A DNA stretch of 12,955 nucleotides from Phycisphaerales bacterium (GTDB lineage: Bacteria > Planctomycetota > Phycisphaerae > Tepidisphaerales > Tepidisphaeraceae). The number at the start of each line of letters is the position of its first letter. Position 1 is the stretch's first letter. This document shows positions 1-8,647 of this stretch, piece by piece. The DNA is taken from assembly GCA_028288775.1 (NCBI GenBank), contig JAQGHP010000280.1:1-12955 (forward strand), read 5' to 3'. The position numbers and the translations under genes were made by a program. The notes under the pieces were generated by a model, which saw nothing but the letters and a program-made list of their open reading frames with translations, made no database searches and was not told the DNA's origin.

Positions 1-2183
1 TTGCCGACCAGCGAAGAAACGAGCCCGATGTCGGTGAGCTTCGCACCGGGGACGGCAAGCGCCTTTGCCATTTCGTCGGCGAGATACTGGCGCTTCGTGC
101 CCCATGCATCGCGAAGGTTGAAGAGCCAAATAACTGCCTGGTCGGTGGTCAGCAGGTCGTAGTAATCAGTGAACGGGGAGACGGCCTGCCCCGCCGGGAG
201 CGCCATGCGGCCGAATTCGTTCCACACCTCCGGGTCGTTGTGGGCCTTGTCGGCCCGGGCGAGCGCCGCGTAGACGGGCATCATCTTGAGCAGCGTCGCA
301 GCGCCATTGTGTTCGCGCACGCGGCGGACCATCAGCACCCAATCCGTCCCGAGCGGCTTGCGCCCCATCCACATCTCGGCCAGCGCACTAACGGCCGCGG
401 GGTTGTTCGCGACATGGGCACGGTGGAGATTGAAAATCTGCTGGACGAGCAGGGTTTGCTCGTCGGTCGGGGCGGCGTCGCCGCTCGGGATGGGTCCCTG
501 ATATTGGGCGAGAAAGCCCTTCACGGTCTCGGCAACCGCGTTGTCGGGCTGGGCAGGATTGACGGGCATCGCCGACAATGTGGCGACCGTCTTCATCAGC
601 AGATCCGACCCGGCGGGCTTCTTGTCGAAATCCGCCTTGAGCTGCAGCAGGGGCTGGCTCTTGGCCCAGTGGGCCTGATCCTGCGCCATGCCGTTGAGCA
701 ACGCGGCCATGGGTTTGCTATAGCCCGCCTTGGAAATGACTTCCTGCAGCACGGCGAGTTTTTCGCCGGCGTCGAGCAGCGGGCTCTCGATGAAGTTGCT
801 GCGGACGTGATCGGGGCTAAAGCCGCCCGGGTAGGCGGACATGTACTCCCGCATCGTCGCGGTGAGCCCGGCCTTGTCCTTCGTGTCATTGTAATAGCGG
901 ACCTGCTGCACCCGCGCGTCGAGGACCGCCTGGTAGCTCCGCCCCTGCGACCACTGCCCGAGCAATTGCGACCAGTTCAAATTGGGCATGAGCGATGCCA
1001 GATCGCCCAGCCGATCGCGATCGAGCCAAGCGAGGTTGTTTTGCAGAAATGCGGCCCGCGCCTTGGTGTCCGCGCCGAAGTACCCTTGCGAGATCCACTG
1101 CACCAATTCCACAAGCCGCCCCGGATCCTGCGGCGACTTTTTCTTGTATGCCTCGAAGTGTGCGATGAACGCCTCGGGCGTGACCACCACCTTGTCCTTC
1201 ACCGCGAACACCTGCGGCGATTCGCCGATCTGGCGCAGGTACCAATAGTCGATGTTCTTATCGGGGCTGTTGGCGTACAGGTCTTGGTGGGAGAAGTATT
1301 CGCGGCCGGCGGCGACTTTGGCGTCATCGGTCTTGAGCGCGCGGAGATAGTCGCCGAGGGTTCCGACAAGACCCTGGCCCAAGGGGCGCTTGGAGCGGGA
1401 CATCAAGTCAAGAAGAAAGCGCACGCGGGTTTCGGCGTCGATCGCCGGCCCGGCCAGAGAAAGCATCGCCTCGATCTGCGAATCATCCGTCGGCTGCGCC
1501 TTGGCCAGCACCTGCAGGGGCTTGAGCCACCGGTCTTTCGGATCCTTGCCGAACAGATATCCCTCGGCCGCCGACCGGACCGCGCGGTGAACGGCCTGCA
1601 CGTTTTCGGGGTCGGGGAAGGATTGCATCAGGAACGCCGCGAGATCGAGCGTGCGGTCGGCGTCGCCCGCTTCGATCAAACGGGCGAGGAGGCCCGAGCC
1701 CAGCGACCACGACCGCGCGTCCGCGCCGAAAAGCGCGACGTACTTTTTGTATTCCTCAGGATAGTTCTCGTGGCGGAGGATGTAGACGAAGGCCTCATCC
1801 GCCTGTTCAGATTTTCCCGCCTGGCGGGCGAAGGCGAGGTAGCGGATGAGGGCGGTGCGGGAGTCGCCGTTCAAGTCGGCGATCCGCGCGCCGCTCAGGA
1901 GCAGCGCGGGATCCTTTTCCCCCGTGGCTTTCAGCAGCATCGTCACGCGGTTGCCGGCGGTGACGATGCGCCCCGAGGCAAGGGCGGCGTCGAGCGAGAT
2001 TCGCAGGGCATCCGCGGAAGGAGCCTTGCCGTTAAGGTCGGCGGTGAGGAGGGCGTCCACTTTTTCATATTGCTTTTGCGCGAGCGCGGCCTTGGCGTCG
2101 TCGAGTGCCGCGGCTGCCGCAGGGCGCGTGGTCAGCATCGCAGCAGACAGGGCGACCGCTACCCGCAAAAGCTGTTTCCGCAT
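1..2183 (-). CDS. Secreted helical-repeat (TPR-like) protein, 3' end beyond window
   Basis: The frame is open from an ATG at 2183 to the left edge (727 codons plus two bases, no stop), so the gene is partial at its 3' end. The start is supported by an AAGGA Shine-Dalgarno 9 nt upstream and by an immediate signal peptide: basic MRKQLLR, then hydrophobic VAVALSAAML, then an alanine-rich cleavage region near residue 25. The mature part is rich in Ala, Leu, Lys and Asp, with almost no Cys. It reads as successive amphipathic helices, for example ALDDAKAALAQKQYEKVDAL near residue 26 and similar helix pairs through residue 700. This suits a TPR-like or other alpha-solenoid. No catalytic motif was recognised. 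Such solenoids usually serve as protein-binding scaffolds, but the partner here is unknown. It follows the giant glycosidase-like gene on the same strand after 138 bp, so co-transcription is plausible. The coding call is firm; the TPR label is an inference from composition. Confidence 0.88.
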   Translation of the reverse strand, partial: MRKQLLRVAVALSAAMLTTRPAAAAALDDAKAALAQKQYEKVDALLTADLNGKAPSADALRISLDAALASGRIVTAGNRVTMLLKATGEKDPALLLSGARIADLNGDSRTALIRYLAFARQAGKSEQADEAFVYILRHENYPEEYKKYVALFGADARSWSLGSGLLARLIEAGDADRTLDLAAFLMQSFPDPENVQAVHRAVRSAAEGYLFGKDPKDRWLKPLQVLAKAQPTDDSQIEAMLSLAGPAIDAETRVRFLLDLMSRSKRPLGQGLVGTLGDYLRALKTDDAKVAAGREYFSHQDLYANSPDKNIDYWYLRQIGESPQVFAVKDKVVVTPEAFIAHFEAYKKKSPQDPGRLVELVQWISQGYFGADTKARAAFLQNNLAWLDRDRLGDLASLMPNLNWSQLLGQWSQGRSYQAVLDARVQQVRYYNDTKDKAGLTATMREYMSAYPGGFSPDHVRSNFIESPLLDAGEKLAVLQEVISKAGYSKPMAALLNGMAQDQAHWAKSQPLLQLKADFDKKPAGSDLLMKTVATLSAMPVNPAQPDNAVAETVKGFLAQYQGPIPSGDAAPTDEQTLLVQQIFNLHRAHVANNPAAVSALAEMWMGRKPLGTDWVLMVRRVREHNGAATLLKMMPVYAALARADKAHNDPEVWNEFGRMALPAGQAVSPFTDYYDLLTTDQAVIWLFNLRDAWGTKRQYLADEMAKALAVPGAKLTDIGLVSSLVG

Positions 2184-2321
2184 GCTCAATATTCCTTGGA
2201 AATCACCCGAGGGAAATACACGGAAGTGGAGGGGGAAGAATGCCGGATGGGGCGCGGTGGCGTTTCGCCGCGAACATCCAACCGCGGTCCTCCGTTCACT
2301 CGTCCTGATCGCGTCCGGAGC
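2184..2321 (-). other. 138-bp spacer between two same-strand, same-frame genes
   Basis: This spacer separates the TAG of the giant gene (2322-2324) from the ATG of the helical-repeat gene (2183). It contains no convincing hairpin followed by a T-run, so no intrinsic terminator is seen and read-through transcription is possible. In the shared reading frame it has no stop codon; its 46 codons encode an Arg/Pro/Ser-rich stretch that does not look like folded protein. Confidence 0.6.
2193..2197 (-). promoter_or_regulatory. Ribosome binding site of the helical-repeat gene
   Basis: On the minus strand AAGGA lies 9 nt before the ATG at 2183. It fixes this ATG as the start, although the frame stays open for a further 46 codons upstream. 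Confidence 0.6.
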
Positions 2322-5300
2322 CTATTCGTACAACTCGACCTCGGAGAGGCCCAGGTCCTTCCCATCGCGCGAAATGACATAAACGCCCAGCGCGTCCATC
2401 TGTACCCCGTGCAGGTCAAACACGTTGAAAAATTGGTCGTTCTCGAAGACGCCCGCGACCACCCGCGGCTCGCGCGTGAGGTGGTCGGGGCCTTCCGTGC
2501 CCAGCACAAAATCCGCCTTGTGTCCCTTGAGAATTGCGATGCCCTGCATCACCTGCGACTGCGTGAGGCTCAATTCGTACGTGGCGCACAGCAGTGGCCG
2601 GGCGTCGTGATTCAGTTCCACGAGCAGGCGGGTGCCGATGGGGGCGCGGCCGCCATTCGTCCAAATGCCGGGCTTGCCGTCCGTGAACTTCAATCCGTCG
2701 AATGCTTGCAGCGCGTTGCCGGTGGCGCGGAGGTAGTGGCCTTCGACCTGATCGGGGTCGGGATTGTTGGCGAAGATCGCGGCGTTTTTCATTTTGCCGC
2801 TGGCGGCTTTGGCGGCCGCGCCCGAGTCCTTGTCGTCCAGAAGCGTGTCGGAATCCGCCTCGCCGGGCGCGGATTTCTTCACGCCCAGTCCCTCCGTCTC
2901 CGCAACGCCCGCGGGGCGGACGTAGAGGCCATTGGTCCCCGGGAAAGTGAAGCCGTGGATCGACAATTCCGCAACCTGCAAGCCCGCCGAGGGGGCGACC
3001 GTCACGGTGATGCCCTGCCTGGCGTCGCAGGGAAGATCGACCACGCGGTACTCGGGCGTCGGCAAATCGAGCGTGAAGGTGAGCGGCTTCTCTCCCCCGA
3101 TGAGCGTGACCTGCGTCGGCTTGTCCGCGTGACGGTAAACCAGGTGTACGAGCCGCGGGCCCGCGCCCGGGGCTTCCAACCGAATTGCCTCCGCGACGGG
3201 ATAGAACTTTTTGCCCGCGTATTCCTGCGCGGGGCCGGCCGGTTGCCACCGGGCGATGTTCTTCGCGCCGAGCTTTTGCAGCAGCGGCAGCGTCTGGGGC
3301 TCGCGGTAGAGCGGGGCGATTGCCATTGGTGCGGGAGCCACTTCGATCTTCTCGAGCTTCTGGTCCGCGAGCGGAATCGTGCGGATCACTTTGCCCCCGC
3401 CATCCACAGTCAGGAGGTTGCCCGCCCCTTCCGCGATCAGCAGGCCCGCGGCGCTGACGCCCAGCTTGGGCCGCTCGCCGCGGGTTTGCAAGTTCCAGCG
3501 CGGCTTGCCCGCGCGGTCGTACGCGACGATCGCGCCGTCCTGGTCGGCGGTGAAGAACCCGGACGCATCCGCCGCGAGGCGGGCGTCGTCAAGCGCGGGG
3601 ATCGTGACCGTCGCGAGGACCGCCCCCGCGCCGTCGGTGAGCAGCACGTTGCCGTCGCTGGCGAAGAGCACGGTGTTCCCATCCCGCGCGATCTCGCAGC
3701 GCAGAGGTTTGGGGTTGTTGTTGGACTGGTAGCGCGCGTGCCAGTCGAAGATCGGTTTGCGGAAGACCTGCTTGCCCTGCCCGTCGAGCACCGCCGCGGC
3801 GTGATTCCAGTCGATCAGCGCCACCCGCCGGCCGCCCTCGCTCACCGCGAGGCAGTTGTTGACGGCGCACAGCGAAGAGTCGTTCATCTTCTCCGCGTGA
3901 TCGACCCAGATCGTTTTGCCCGTCTTCGCGTCCACGACGCGCAGAGAAGTGATGTGCGGATTGGGCGGCGGACTAAACAGCGCGCCGTAGCCGCTCGGAT
4001 GGCTGCCGGTCGTGTACGCGATGACCGATCCCTCGGGCGAGTAGCGGGCCGCGGCGATGCTCACGGGGACGCGCACCTGCTCGTAATAGCGCAGCTCGCT
4101 CGCCGGCTCGTCGATCGCGCGGACGGAGCGCCCGGGCAGGTCGAAGAGGAAGAATCCGCCGCCGTCGCGGCCGGCGAAATAGCTCTTGCCGTCGGGTGAG
4201 GGGGCGAAACAAGCGTCCCATCCGTCGTAGCGATCGCCCGCGGCCGTGAACTCCGCGGGCACGTCGAAACGCAGTGCGTGCCCCGCGGAATCCAGTTGCC
4301 CGATCGCGACTTTCCACGCGGAGGGGAAGTGCCAGGAAGGATTGAATGCCGTGATCTCGGAGAATGCGCCGAACACGACGCCCCCATTGAGGGCGGCGGG
4401 GGCGATGTCGAACCGGGGCACGACGCGGACGCCGCCCGCCGGGGTAACGATCGCGCTGCCACCTTTCAACTGGACGATCGCGCCGCCGTCGGGCGCGACG
4501 GCAATCGCCTGGGCAAGCGCGGGCGGCACGAAATCTTTCAATGGCGCGGGCAGCACGGCGCGATCAGCGCCGGTGGCCGAGGAGGAGGCCAAGGCAAGCG
4601 GCGCTGCCGGCGCCGCCGGGCCGGCATTTGCCTTTCCGCCGGTCTCGATGAATTCCACGAGGCGGTCCACTGATTTCCTGCGGCCGGCATCATCGTGGCA
4701 GATGACCGAGAGCGCATCGCGGTCGGCCCAGAACGGGCTCAGGGAAACTTCGAGCGTGCCCTGGCCGCGGCCGGGGAAATTGGGCGTCGCGGTCCAGTCG
4801 GACATCACGCCCAGGCTGTCGGCGATCCGCCCGCCGGAAAACAGAACGACATCGGTCCGCAGCACGTAGGGTGGATCGATGTCGGACCATCCGCCCTTCT
4901 CAGGGACCTGCGCGCGCTTTGCCGAGTTGATGTAGGGCTGCAAGTTACCGCGGTAGCCGACGACTTCCCCCGCGTCGATCTTCGCCAGCGTGTTTTCTTC
5001 CAGTTTGGTTGGCACCCAGCGCAGCCAGAACATGTCATAGGAAGCGTTGGAGACCTTCTCGATGGCTGCGGAGCGGCCGGCCTTTTGAAGGGCGGCGACG
5101 ATGCGCTGCGCATCAGGCAGCGCGTCCGCCTGCGTCTCCTCGACCACTACGCGCACTTCCTGCTTGCGCCCCATGAAAAGCGGAATGCGATCGGGATGCG
5201 GGCAGAAGACCGCGTCTGCCAGGGTCGCGGCGTCGATGTGCGGCGCGGCTTTCACCGCGACCTGCGCCTTGGCCGTCAGCCCGGTCAAGAGCTCGGTGAC

Positions 5301-8300
5301 GGTGAGCGACCAAGTGCCGGCCGGGTCGATCTGTGGAATGCGGTACGAAACGCCTTGCGCATCGCCCGCCAGCCGATAGAACGTCGCACGGACCTTGCCC
5401 GCGCCGTCGGCGATTTTGTATTCGACAGGCGCTCGCGCCGCGTCCGGTGAAATCTCCGCAAAGGCCGCGATCGTTTCGCCCGCGATGGCCGCGGAGGGGT
5501 ACCGCACCACAACTGACTGCGGGGCCGGATCGAGCAGCGCGAGGAACGCGACCGGCTCTTTCACGAGATCGACGCTGACCACCCCATCCTTCGCGGCAAG
5601 CTCAGTATTCGTGACGAGGTTGATGATCTTTTTCGCCGTCCCCACTTTCACCGCGACATCCGTTATGGGGTTGAATTCTGTGTCTTTGGAATCGAGCGGC
5701 GAAGAGATCACCGTCACATACCGAATGCCGCCCGACGTCGAGGGGAGAAGGACGGACCTTTCCGGGTCTGCGCCGTTGCGTGGGGAGAGGCCGATGTCGG
5801 CCAATGCCTTTTCGAGCGCGGGGCGCACTTTCTTGAATTCGCCAAAGAAGGGGACGTGTGCGGGGAATCCGCCTACGTCGAAGAGGGTTTTAAGCGGGAT
5901 TTCCGCGCGGACCGCGCGGTCGAGCGGCAGCGTTTTTTCGCCGACCAGCACGACCTTGCCCCCGCGGGCTTGGAAATCGTGGAGGGATTTCTCCGCCTTG
6001 TCGCTGAAAGGGACGCGCAGGTTGGGGACGAAAACCGCCTTGATCCCGGCGGGCACACCTTCGGATTCCAGCGTGCGTTCGAAGAGGATGACCGGCCCGT
6101 AGCCCAGGCGGGTGAGGTGGCTGTGGAGGGCATGGGCGTCGTACTCGCCGAACTGCATCTCGCTGACGCAGACGGCGACCTGCGTGTCAGGGGTCCAGGC
6201 CGTGACGAGGGGGCCGTAGCGTTCGAGGAACTGATTGGTCAGCGCCCGCTTGGCGTTGGAGCGCGCGCCGCGGGGGCCATGCACACCGTTGGCGATGCCT
6301 TCGGTGCCGCGGGCGAATTTGTAGAACTGCTTGGCGACGATCGCGGGCTCGTTCTGGCTCGACTCCACGGCCTGCCAGGAGGGCTTGCCGGGCGACTGGG
6401 CGTGGGCCCAGTCGGCGACGAAGCCGGCGCTCATCGGCCAGTCACCGAAATCGGTGTAGCTCTCGAAGGACATCGCATCGTTCGGCGCGGCCATGTCCGC
6501 CAGCGATTTGCCGGAATCGTGGCCCGCGTTCTCGCTGGTCGTGCAGATGAAGTCCTTGCGTACTTCGCGCAGCTTTTGGTTGTAGAGCGACATCGCCCCG
6601 GACCAGCCGATGCGCTGCTCGGCCCGCCAGTAGCTGCGCAGCTTGTCGGCAGGGGCGCGTCGCTCGGCGGGCGATCCCTTTTGAAGCTGCTCGGATTCCG
6701 CCTGCGTCAAAGGCTCGAAGCCGGTCTGCTCTTTCACGAGCTTGCGGAGCACGTCCATGCGCGTGCCGAAGAACGGGTCGGTGCAGACGCCGCCTTCGAC
6801 GTACCCGCCCAACGACGGGAACCAGGTGTAGCTCATGCCCGCGAAGGCGGGGTAATCCTCAAGCTCCTGCCCGAAGATTTGCACCCGGCGGACCATCCGC
6901 TCGACGCTCATCGGGTGGCTGTGGTGGAAGGCGAGGCCTTCGTTGTACCAGCCGGCCCGGCGGTTTTCGTAGTCGATGGTGAACAGCCCGTGCCGCAGCG
7001 TGTCGTCGAGCAAAACCCGCGGCGGGCTGACGGGCCGGCGCAGCTCGGATGGGGCATCCGCCGGGGCGGACGGGTAGGGGCTCTTCCATGCCGCGCCGTC
7101 GCCCAGGCGACCCAGGGCGCTGCCGTGACCGTAGCTCGTCCAGCAGCGCACCCCGGTGTCGCGGAGCTGATCGAGGCCCGCGGAATCGAGGGTGAAATCG
7201 CTTTCTCCGCAGGAATTCACGGTGAACAGAAACAGCGGCGTGGTCTGTTGCAGATCGACGATCTCGAATGCGAACGATCGGGCATCGGCATGGCCGAGGG
7301 TAATTTCATATTTCCCCGGCGCGAGTTTCCCGGTGTCGAGCAGCATCAGCCGGGCGTCCGTACCGGCGGGGGAGGCGGGCACATCGAGCTTCCCGATTTC
7401 ATGGCGGGCGTTGCCCTCCACGAGCACGACCGGCAGCGTGGTGGCAGCGCCCTCACCCGCGACAATCACCTCGAACCGCGCCGTTTCCCCCCGCCGAAAC
7501 ACGCGACGGAGATTGGGCGACAGCATCCAATACCCCTTGCCCACCGCCTCCGCGGGCGCGAGCCCCTGGGCAGTCGCCTCCTGGGTGAACGTGCTGCCGG
7601 AGAGCTTCACCCCGTCGGCCAGCTTCGTGGCGACGACCACCCCGTGGTCGTCGATCCGAAACGTCCCAAAAGTGCTGCGGTATTCAAGCCCCCGCGGCAG
7701 ATAGAGCGTCAACGTACTGAACGCGGGGGCGGCAGACGAATCCAACAGATGCTCCAGCAGATTCGTCTGGCCGTGGAAGAGCTGAAACCCGGAAAGAGCC
7801 AAGCCCACTCCGCCCGGCGCCTGGGCGCGGAAGGTGACGGGCGTCGCGTGGATCGTCAGCGTCTTCCCTTGTGCGCTCAGTGCGGGGGAGGCGGCGATGA
7901 CGTTGCCGCGGACTTCGAATTCAAGGTCGAAAGGGGCGATGGAATATTTGCCCGGGGGAATGCGGGCGGTGCAATGCGAGGCGTAGTGCGTCGCGTCGCC
8001 GGCGTCGGGATCAGCCGGGCAGAAGACCGTCACCGACCCCGCGGCGGGGATGTCGGCCTCCAGCTTCGTCCCGGCGGTAAACAGCGACTTGCCCTCCAGC
8101 GAAAACACGTGCGGAAACTCGCTAACGGCCCACTGCCCGGGCGTACCGCGGACAAAACGGCTGGCCTCGAACGACCTGCCGTCCGGGCCTACGAGCGCGA
8201 TGGTGAACTCTCCCTGGCGGTCCTGCATCGTCAGGTCGTCATCAACCCCCTTTAGAATCTTGTCTTCCAGCGAGTCGGGGTCTTCGCCGCGTTTGGGCCC

Positions 8301-8396
8301 GGCGCTGCGCGAGACTGCGGGGAGGGCGCAGGCAACAAATAATGCGAGCAATGCGAATGCGACCGCCCGCCGGCCTGCTGGGATCTGCCACGCCAT
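2322..8396 (-). CDS. Giant secreted multidomain protein: glycosidase-like region, beta-propeller and C-terminal galactose-binding-like modules
   Basis: 2024 aa from the ATG at 8396; a GTG at 8402 is also in frame but overlaps the ribosome binding site. The N-terminus is a signal peptide (AGRR, then AVAFALLALFVACAL). Approximate layout: 30-385, beta-rich; 390-770, resembling clan-A glycosidases, with AFAGMSYTWFP and then PSWQAVESSQNEP, where Glu about 678 sits like the GH42 nucleophile; 785-825, an amidotransferase/Rossmann-like stretch (AVFVPNLRVPFSDKAEKSLH followed by GGKVVLVGEK), as follows the barrel in GH42 enzymes; 1085-1250, another alpha/beta domain; 1255-1285, an Ala/Pro linker; 1290-1680, PQQ/WD-like propeller repeats (VVDAKTGKTIW, AYDRAGKPRWN); 1710-1820 and 1875-2024, two galactose-binding-like modules, the second ending LGLSEVELYE as in F5/8-type-C domains. 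Likely role (inference): exported polysaccharide degradation or recognition. The acid/base residue was not identified, so catalytic activity is unproven. It is divergent from the OmcB-like gene and upstream of the helical-repeat gene. Confidence 0.93.
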   Translation of the reverse strand: MAWQIPAGRRAVAFALLALFVACALPAVSRSAGPKRGEDPDSLEDKILKGVDDDLTMQDRQGEFTIALVGPDGRSFEASRFVRGTPGQWAVSEFPHVFSLEGKSLFTAGTKLEADIPAAGSVTVFCPADPDAGDATHYASHCTARIPPGKYSIAPFDLEFEVRGNVIAASPALSAQGKTLTIHATPVTFRAQAPGGVGLALSGFQLFHGQTNLLEHLLDSSAAPAFSTLTLYLPRGLEYRSTFGTFRIDDHGVVVATKLADGVKLSGSTFTQEATAQGLAPAEAVGKGYWMLSPNLRRVFRRGETARFEVIVAGEGAATTLPVVLVEGNARHEIGKLDVPASPAGTDARLMLLDTGKLAPGKYEITLGHADARSFAFEIVDLQQTTPLFLFTVNSCGESDFTLDSAGLDQLRDTGVRCWTSYGHGSALGRLGDGAAWKSPYPSAPADAPSELRRPVSPPRVLLDDTLRHGLFTIDYENRRAGWYNEGLAFHHSHPMSVERMVRRVQIFGQELEDYPAFAGMSYTWFPSLGGYVEGGVCTDPFFGTRMDVLRKLVKEQTGFEPLTQAESEQLQKGSPAERRAPADKLRSYWRAEQRIGWSGAMSLYNQKLREVRKDFICTTSENAGHDSGKSLADMAAPNDAMSFESYTDFGDWPMSAGFVADWAHAQSPGKPSWQAVESSQNEPAIVAKQFYKFARGTEGIANGVHGPRGARSNAKRALTNQFLERYGPLVTAWTPDTQVAVCVSEMQFGEYDAHALHSHLTRLGYGPVILFERTLESEGVPAGIKAVFVPNLRVPFSDKAEKSLHDFQARGGKVVLVGEKTLPLDRAVRAEIPLKTLFDVGGFPAHVPFFGEFKKVRPALEKALADIGLSPRNGADPERSVLLPSTSGGIRYVTVISSPLDSKDTEFNPITDVAVKVGTAKKIINLVTNTELAAKDGVVSVDLVKEPVAFLALLDPAPQSVVVRYPSAAIAGETIAAFAEISPDAARAPVEYKIADGAGKVRATFYRLAGDAQGVSYRIPQIDPAGTWSLTVTELLTGLTAKAQVAVKAAPHIDAATLADAVFCPHPDRIPLFMGRKQEVRVVVEETQADALPDAQRIVAALQKAGRSAAIEKVSNASYDMFWLRWVPTKLEENTLAKIDAGEVVGYRGNLQPYINSAKRAQVPEKGGWSDIDPPYVLRTDVVLFSGGRIADSLGVMSDWTATPNFPGRGQGTLEVSLSPFWADRDALSVICHDDAGRRKSVDRLVEFIETGGKANAGPAAPAAPLALASSSATGADRAVLPAPLKDFVPPALAQAIAVAPDGGAIVQLKGGSAIVTPAGGVRVVPRFDIAPAALNGGVVFGAFSEITAFNPSWHFPSAWKVAIGQLDSAGHALRFDVPAEFTAAGDRYDGWDACFAPSPDGKSYFAGRDGGGFFLFDLPGRSVRAIDEPASELRYYEQVRVPVSIAAARYSPEGSVIAYTTGSHPSGYGALFSPPPNPHITSLRVVDAKTGKTIWVDHAEKMNDSSLCAVNNCLAVSEGGRRVALIDWNHAAAVLDGQGKQVFRKPIFDWHARYQSNNNPKPLRCEIARDGNTVLFASDGNVLLTDGAGAVLATVTIPALDDARLAADASGFFTADQDGAIVAYDRAGKPRWNLQTRGERPKLGVSAAGLLIAEGAGNLLTVDGGGKVIRTIPLADQKLEKIEVAPAPMAIAPLYREPQTLPLLQKLGAKNIARWQPAGPAQEYAGKKFYPVAEAIRLEAPGAGPRLVHLVYRHADKPTQVTLIGGEKPLTFTLDLPTPEYRVVDLPCDARQGITVTVAPSAGLQVAELSIHGFTFPGTNGLYVRPAGVAETEGLGVKKSAPGEADSDTLLDDKDSGAAAKAASGKMKNAAIFANNPDPDQVEGHYLRATGNALQAFDGLKFTDGKPGIWTNGGRAPIGTRLLVELNHDARPLLCATYELSLTQSQVMQGIAILKGHKADFVLGTEGPDHLTREPRVVAGVFENDQFFNVFDLHGVQMDALGVYVISRDGKDLGLSEVELYE

Positions 8397-8399
8397 CTG

Positions 8400-8405
8400 C
8401 ACCTC
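8400..8405 (-). promoter_or_regulatory. Ribosome binding site of the giant secreted protein
   Basis: On the minus strand GAGGTG ends 3 nt before the ATG at 8396. This fits pairing with the CACCUCC end of 16S rRNA. The in-frame GTG at 8402 is part of this site, so the ATG is the better start. Confidence 0.55.
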
Positions 8406-8635
8406 GCGCCAATATGCGAATCGGTAAGAAATGTTTCGTACGCACTGTCCTATACAGTGGCGTCCCCGCGGCTGTTTAGGCGTTTCATGACCGTCGGCGT
8501 ATATCGCGCGCGTGACGTCATATGTGTTTCCGTCAAAACGATTGGACTAACGCCGTGCTCTGGCGTGTGGTTTGCTCCAAAATCGGCGGGCGTTTGTATT
8601 GCGACGTGCGCCCACACAAAGAGTCCTGGGGGGCC
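8406..8635. promoter_or_regulatory. Divergent intergenic region with promoter and operator candidates
   Basis: This gap of about 250 bp separates two genes transcribed away from each other, so promoters for both must lie here or just outside. It is visibly more AT-rich than the genes. It contains a 6+6 bp palindrome, CACTGTCCTATACAGTG, at 8443-8459, which overlaps a TATA-like core and lies about 47 bp from the giant gene's start. It also contains the perfect 8-mer TGACGTCA at 8513-8520. No confident -35/-10 pair could be assigned on either strand; the best plus-strand candidate (TTTGCT, 17 bp, TTGTAT at 8571-8599) is poor. The operator role is inference. Confidence 0.4.
8443..8459. repeat. 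Short palindrome, candidate operator
   Basis: The arms CACTGT and ACAGTG are perfect inverted repeats separated by 5 bp. The position close to the start of the minus-strand giant gene suits a repressor site. No known regulator consensus was recognised, and a 6-bp arm can arise by chance. Confidence 0.35.
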
Positions 8636-8643
8636 AGGGAGAG
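8636..8643 (+). promoter_or_regulatory. Ribosome binding site of the OmcB-like lipoprotein
   Basis: AGGGAGAG lies 4 nt before the ATG at 8648, with the GGAG core 6 nt from it. It selects this ATG over the upstream in-frame ATG at 8522, which has no such site and would bury the lipoprotein signal. Confidence 0.7.
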
Positions 8644-8647
8644 TTCC

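Noticed and set aside
2184..2321. Intrinsic terminator between the two left genes
   Set aside because: Only a weak GGCG-AAA-CGCC stem with no T-run was found.
2416..3249. 277-codon minus-strand frame overlapping the giant gene
   Set aside because: It is an out-of-frame shadow with an Arg/Gly-rich product; the true frame here encodes the C-terminal galactose-binding-like modules.
240..4199. 1319-codon open frame on the plus strand
   Set aside because: It is antisense to both left-hand minus-strand genes and crosses their spacer. The product is Arg/Val/Gly/His-rich with no domain pattern, no signal peptide and no continuity with a family, as expected of a GC-rich antisense frame. The minus-strand genes have signal peptides, ribosome binding sites and recognisable domains.
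5856..8255. 799-codon open frame on the plus strand
   Set aside because: It lies fully antisense to the giant secreted protein and has the same Arg/Gly/His-rich shadow composition.
8571..8599. Sigma-70 promoter TTTGCT, 17 bp, TTGTAT
   Set aside because: Only about half of each hexamer matches consensus; the spacing alone is not enough.
8522..8647. Upstream ATG extending the OmcB-like protein by 42 residues
   Set aside because: It has no ribosome binding site, and the extension would place the lipoprotein signal inside the protein.
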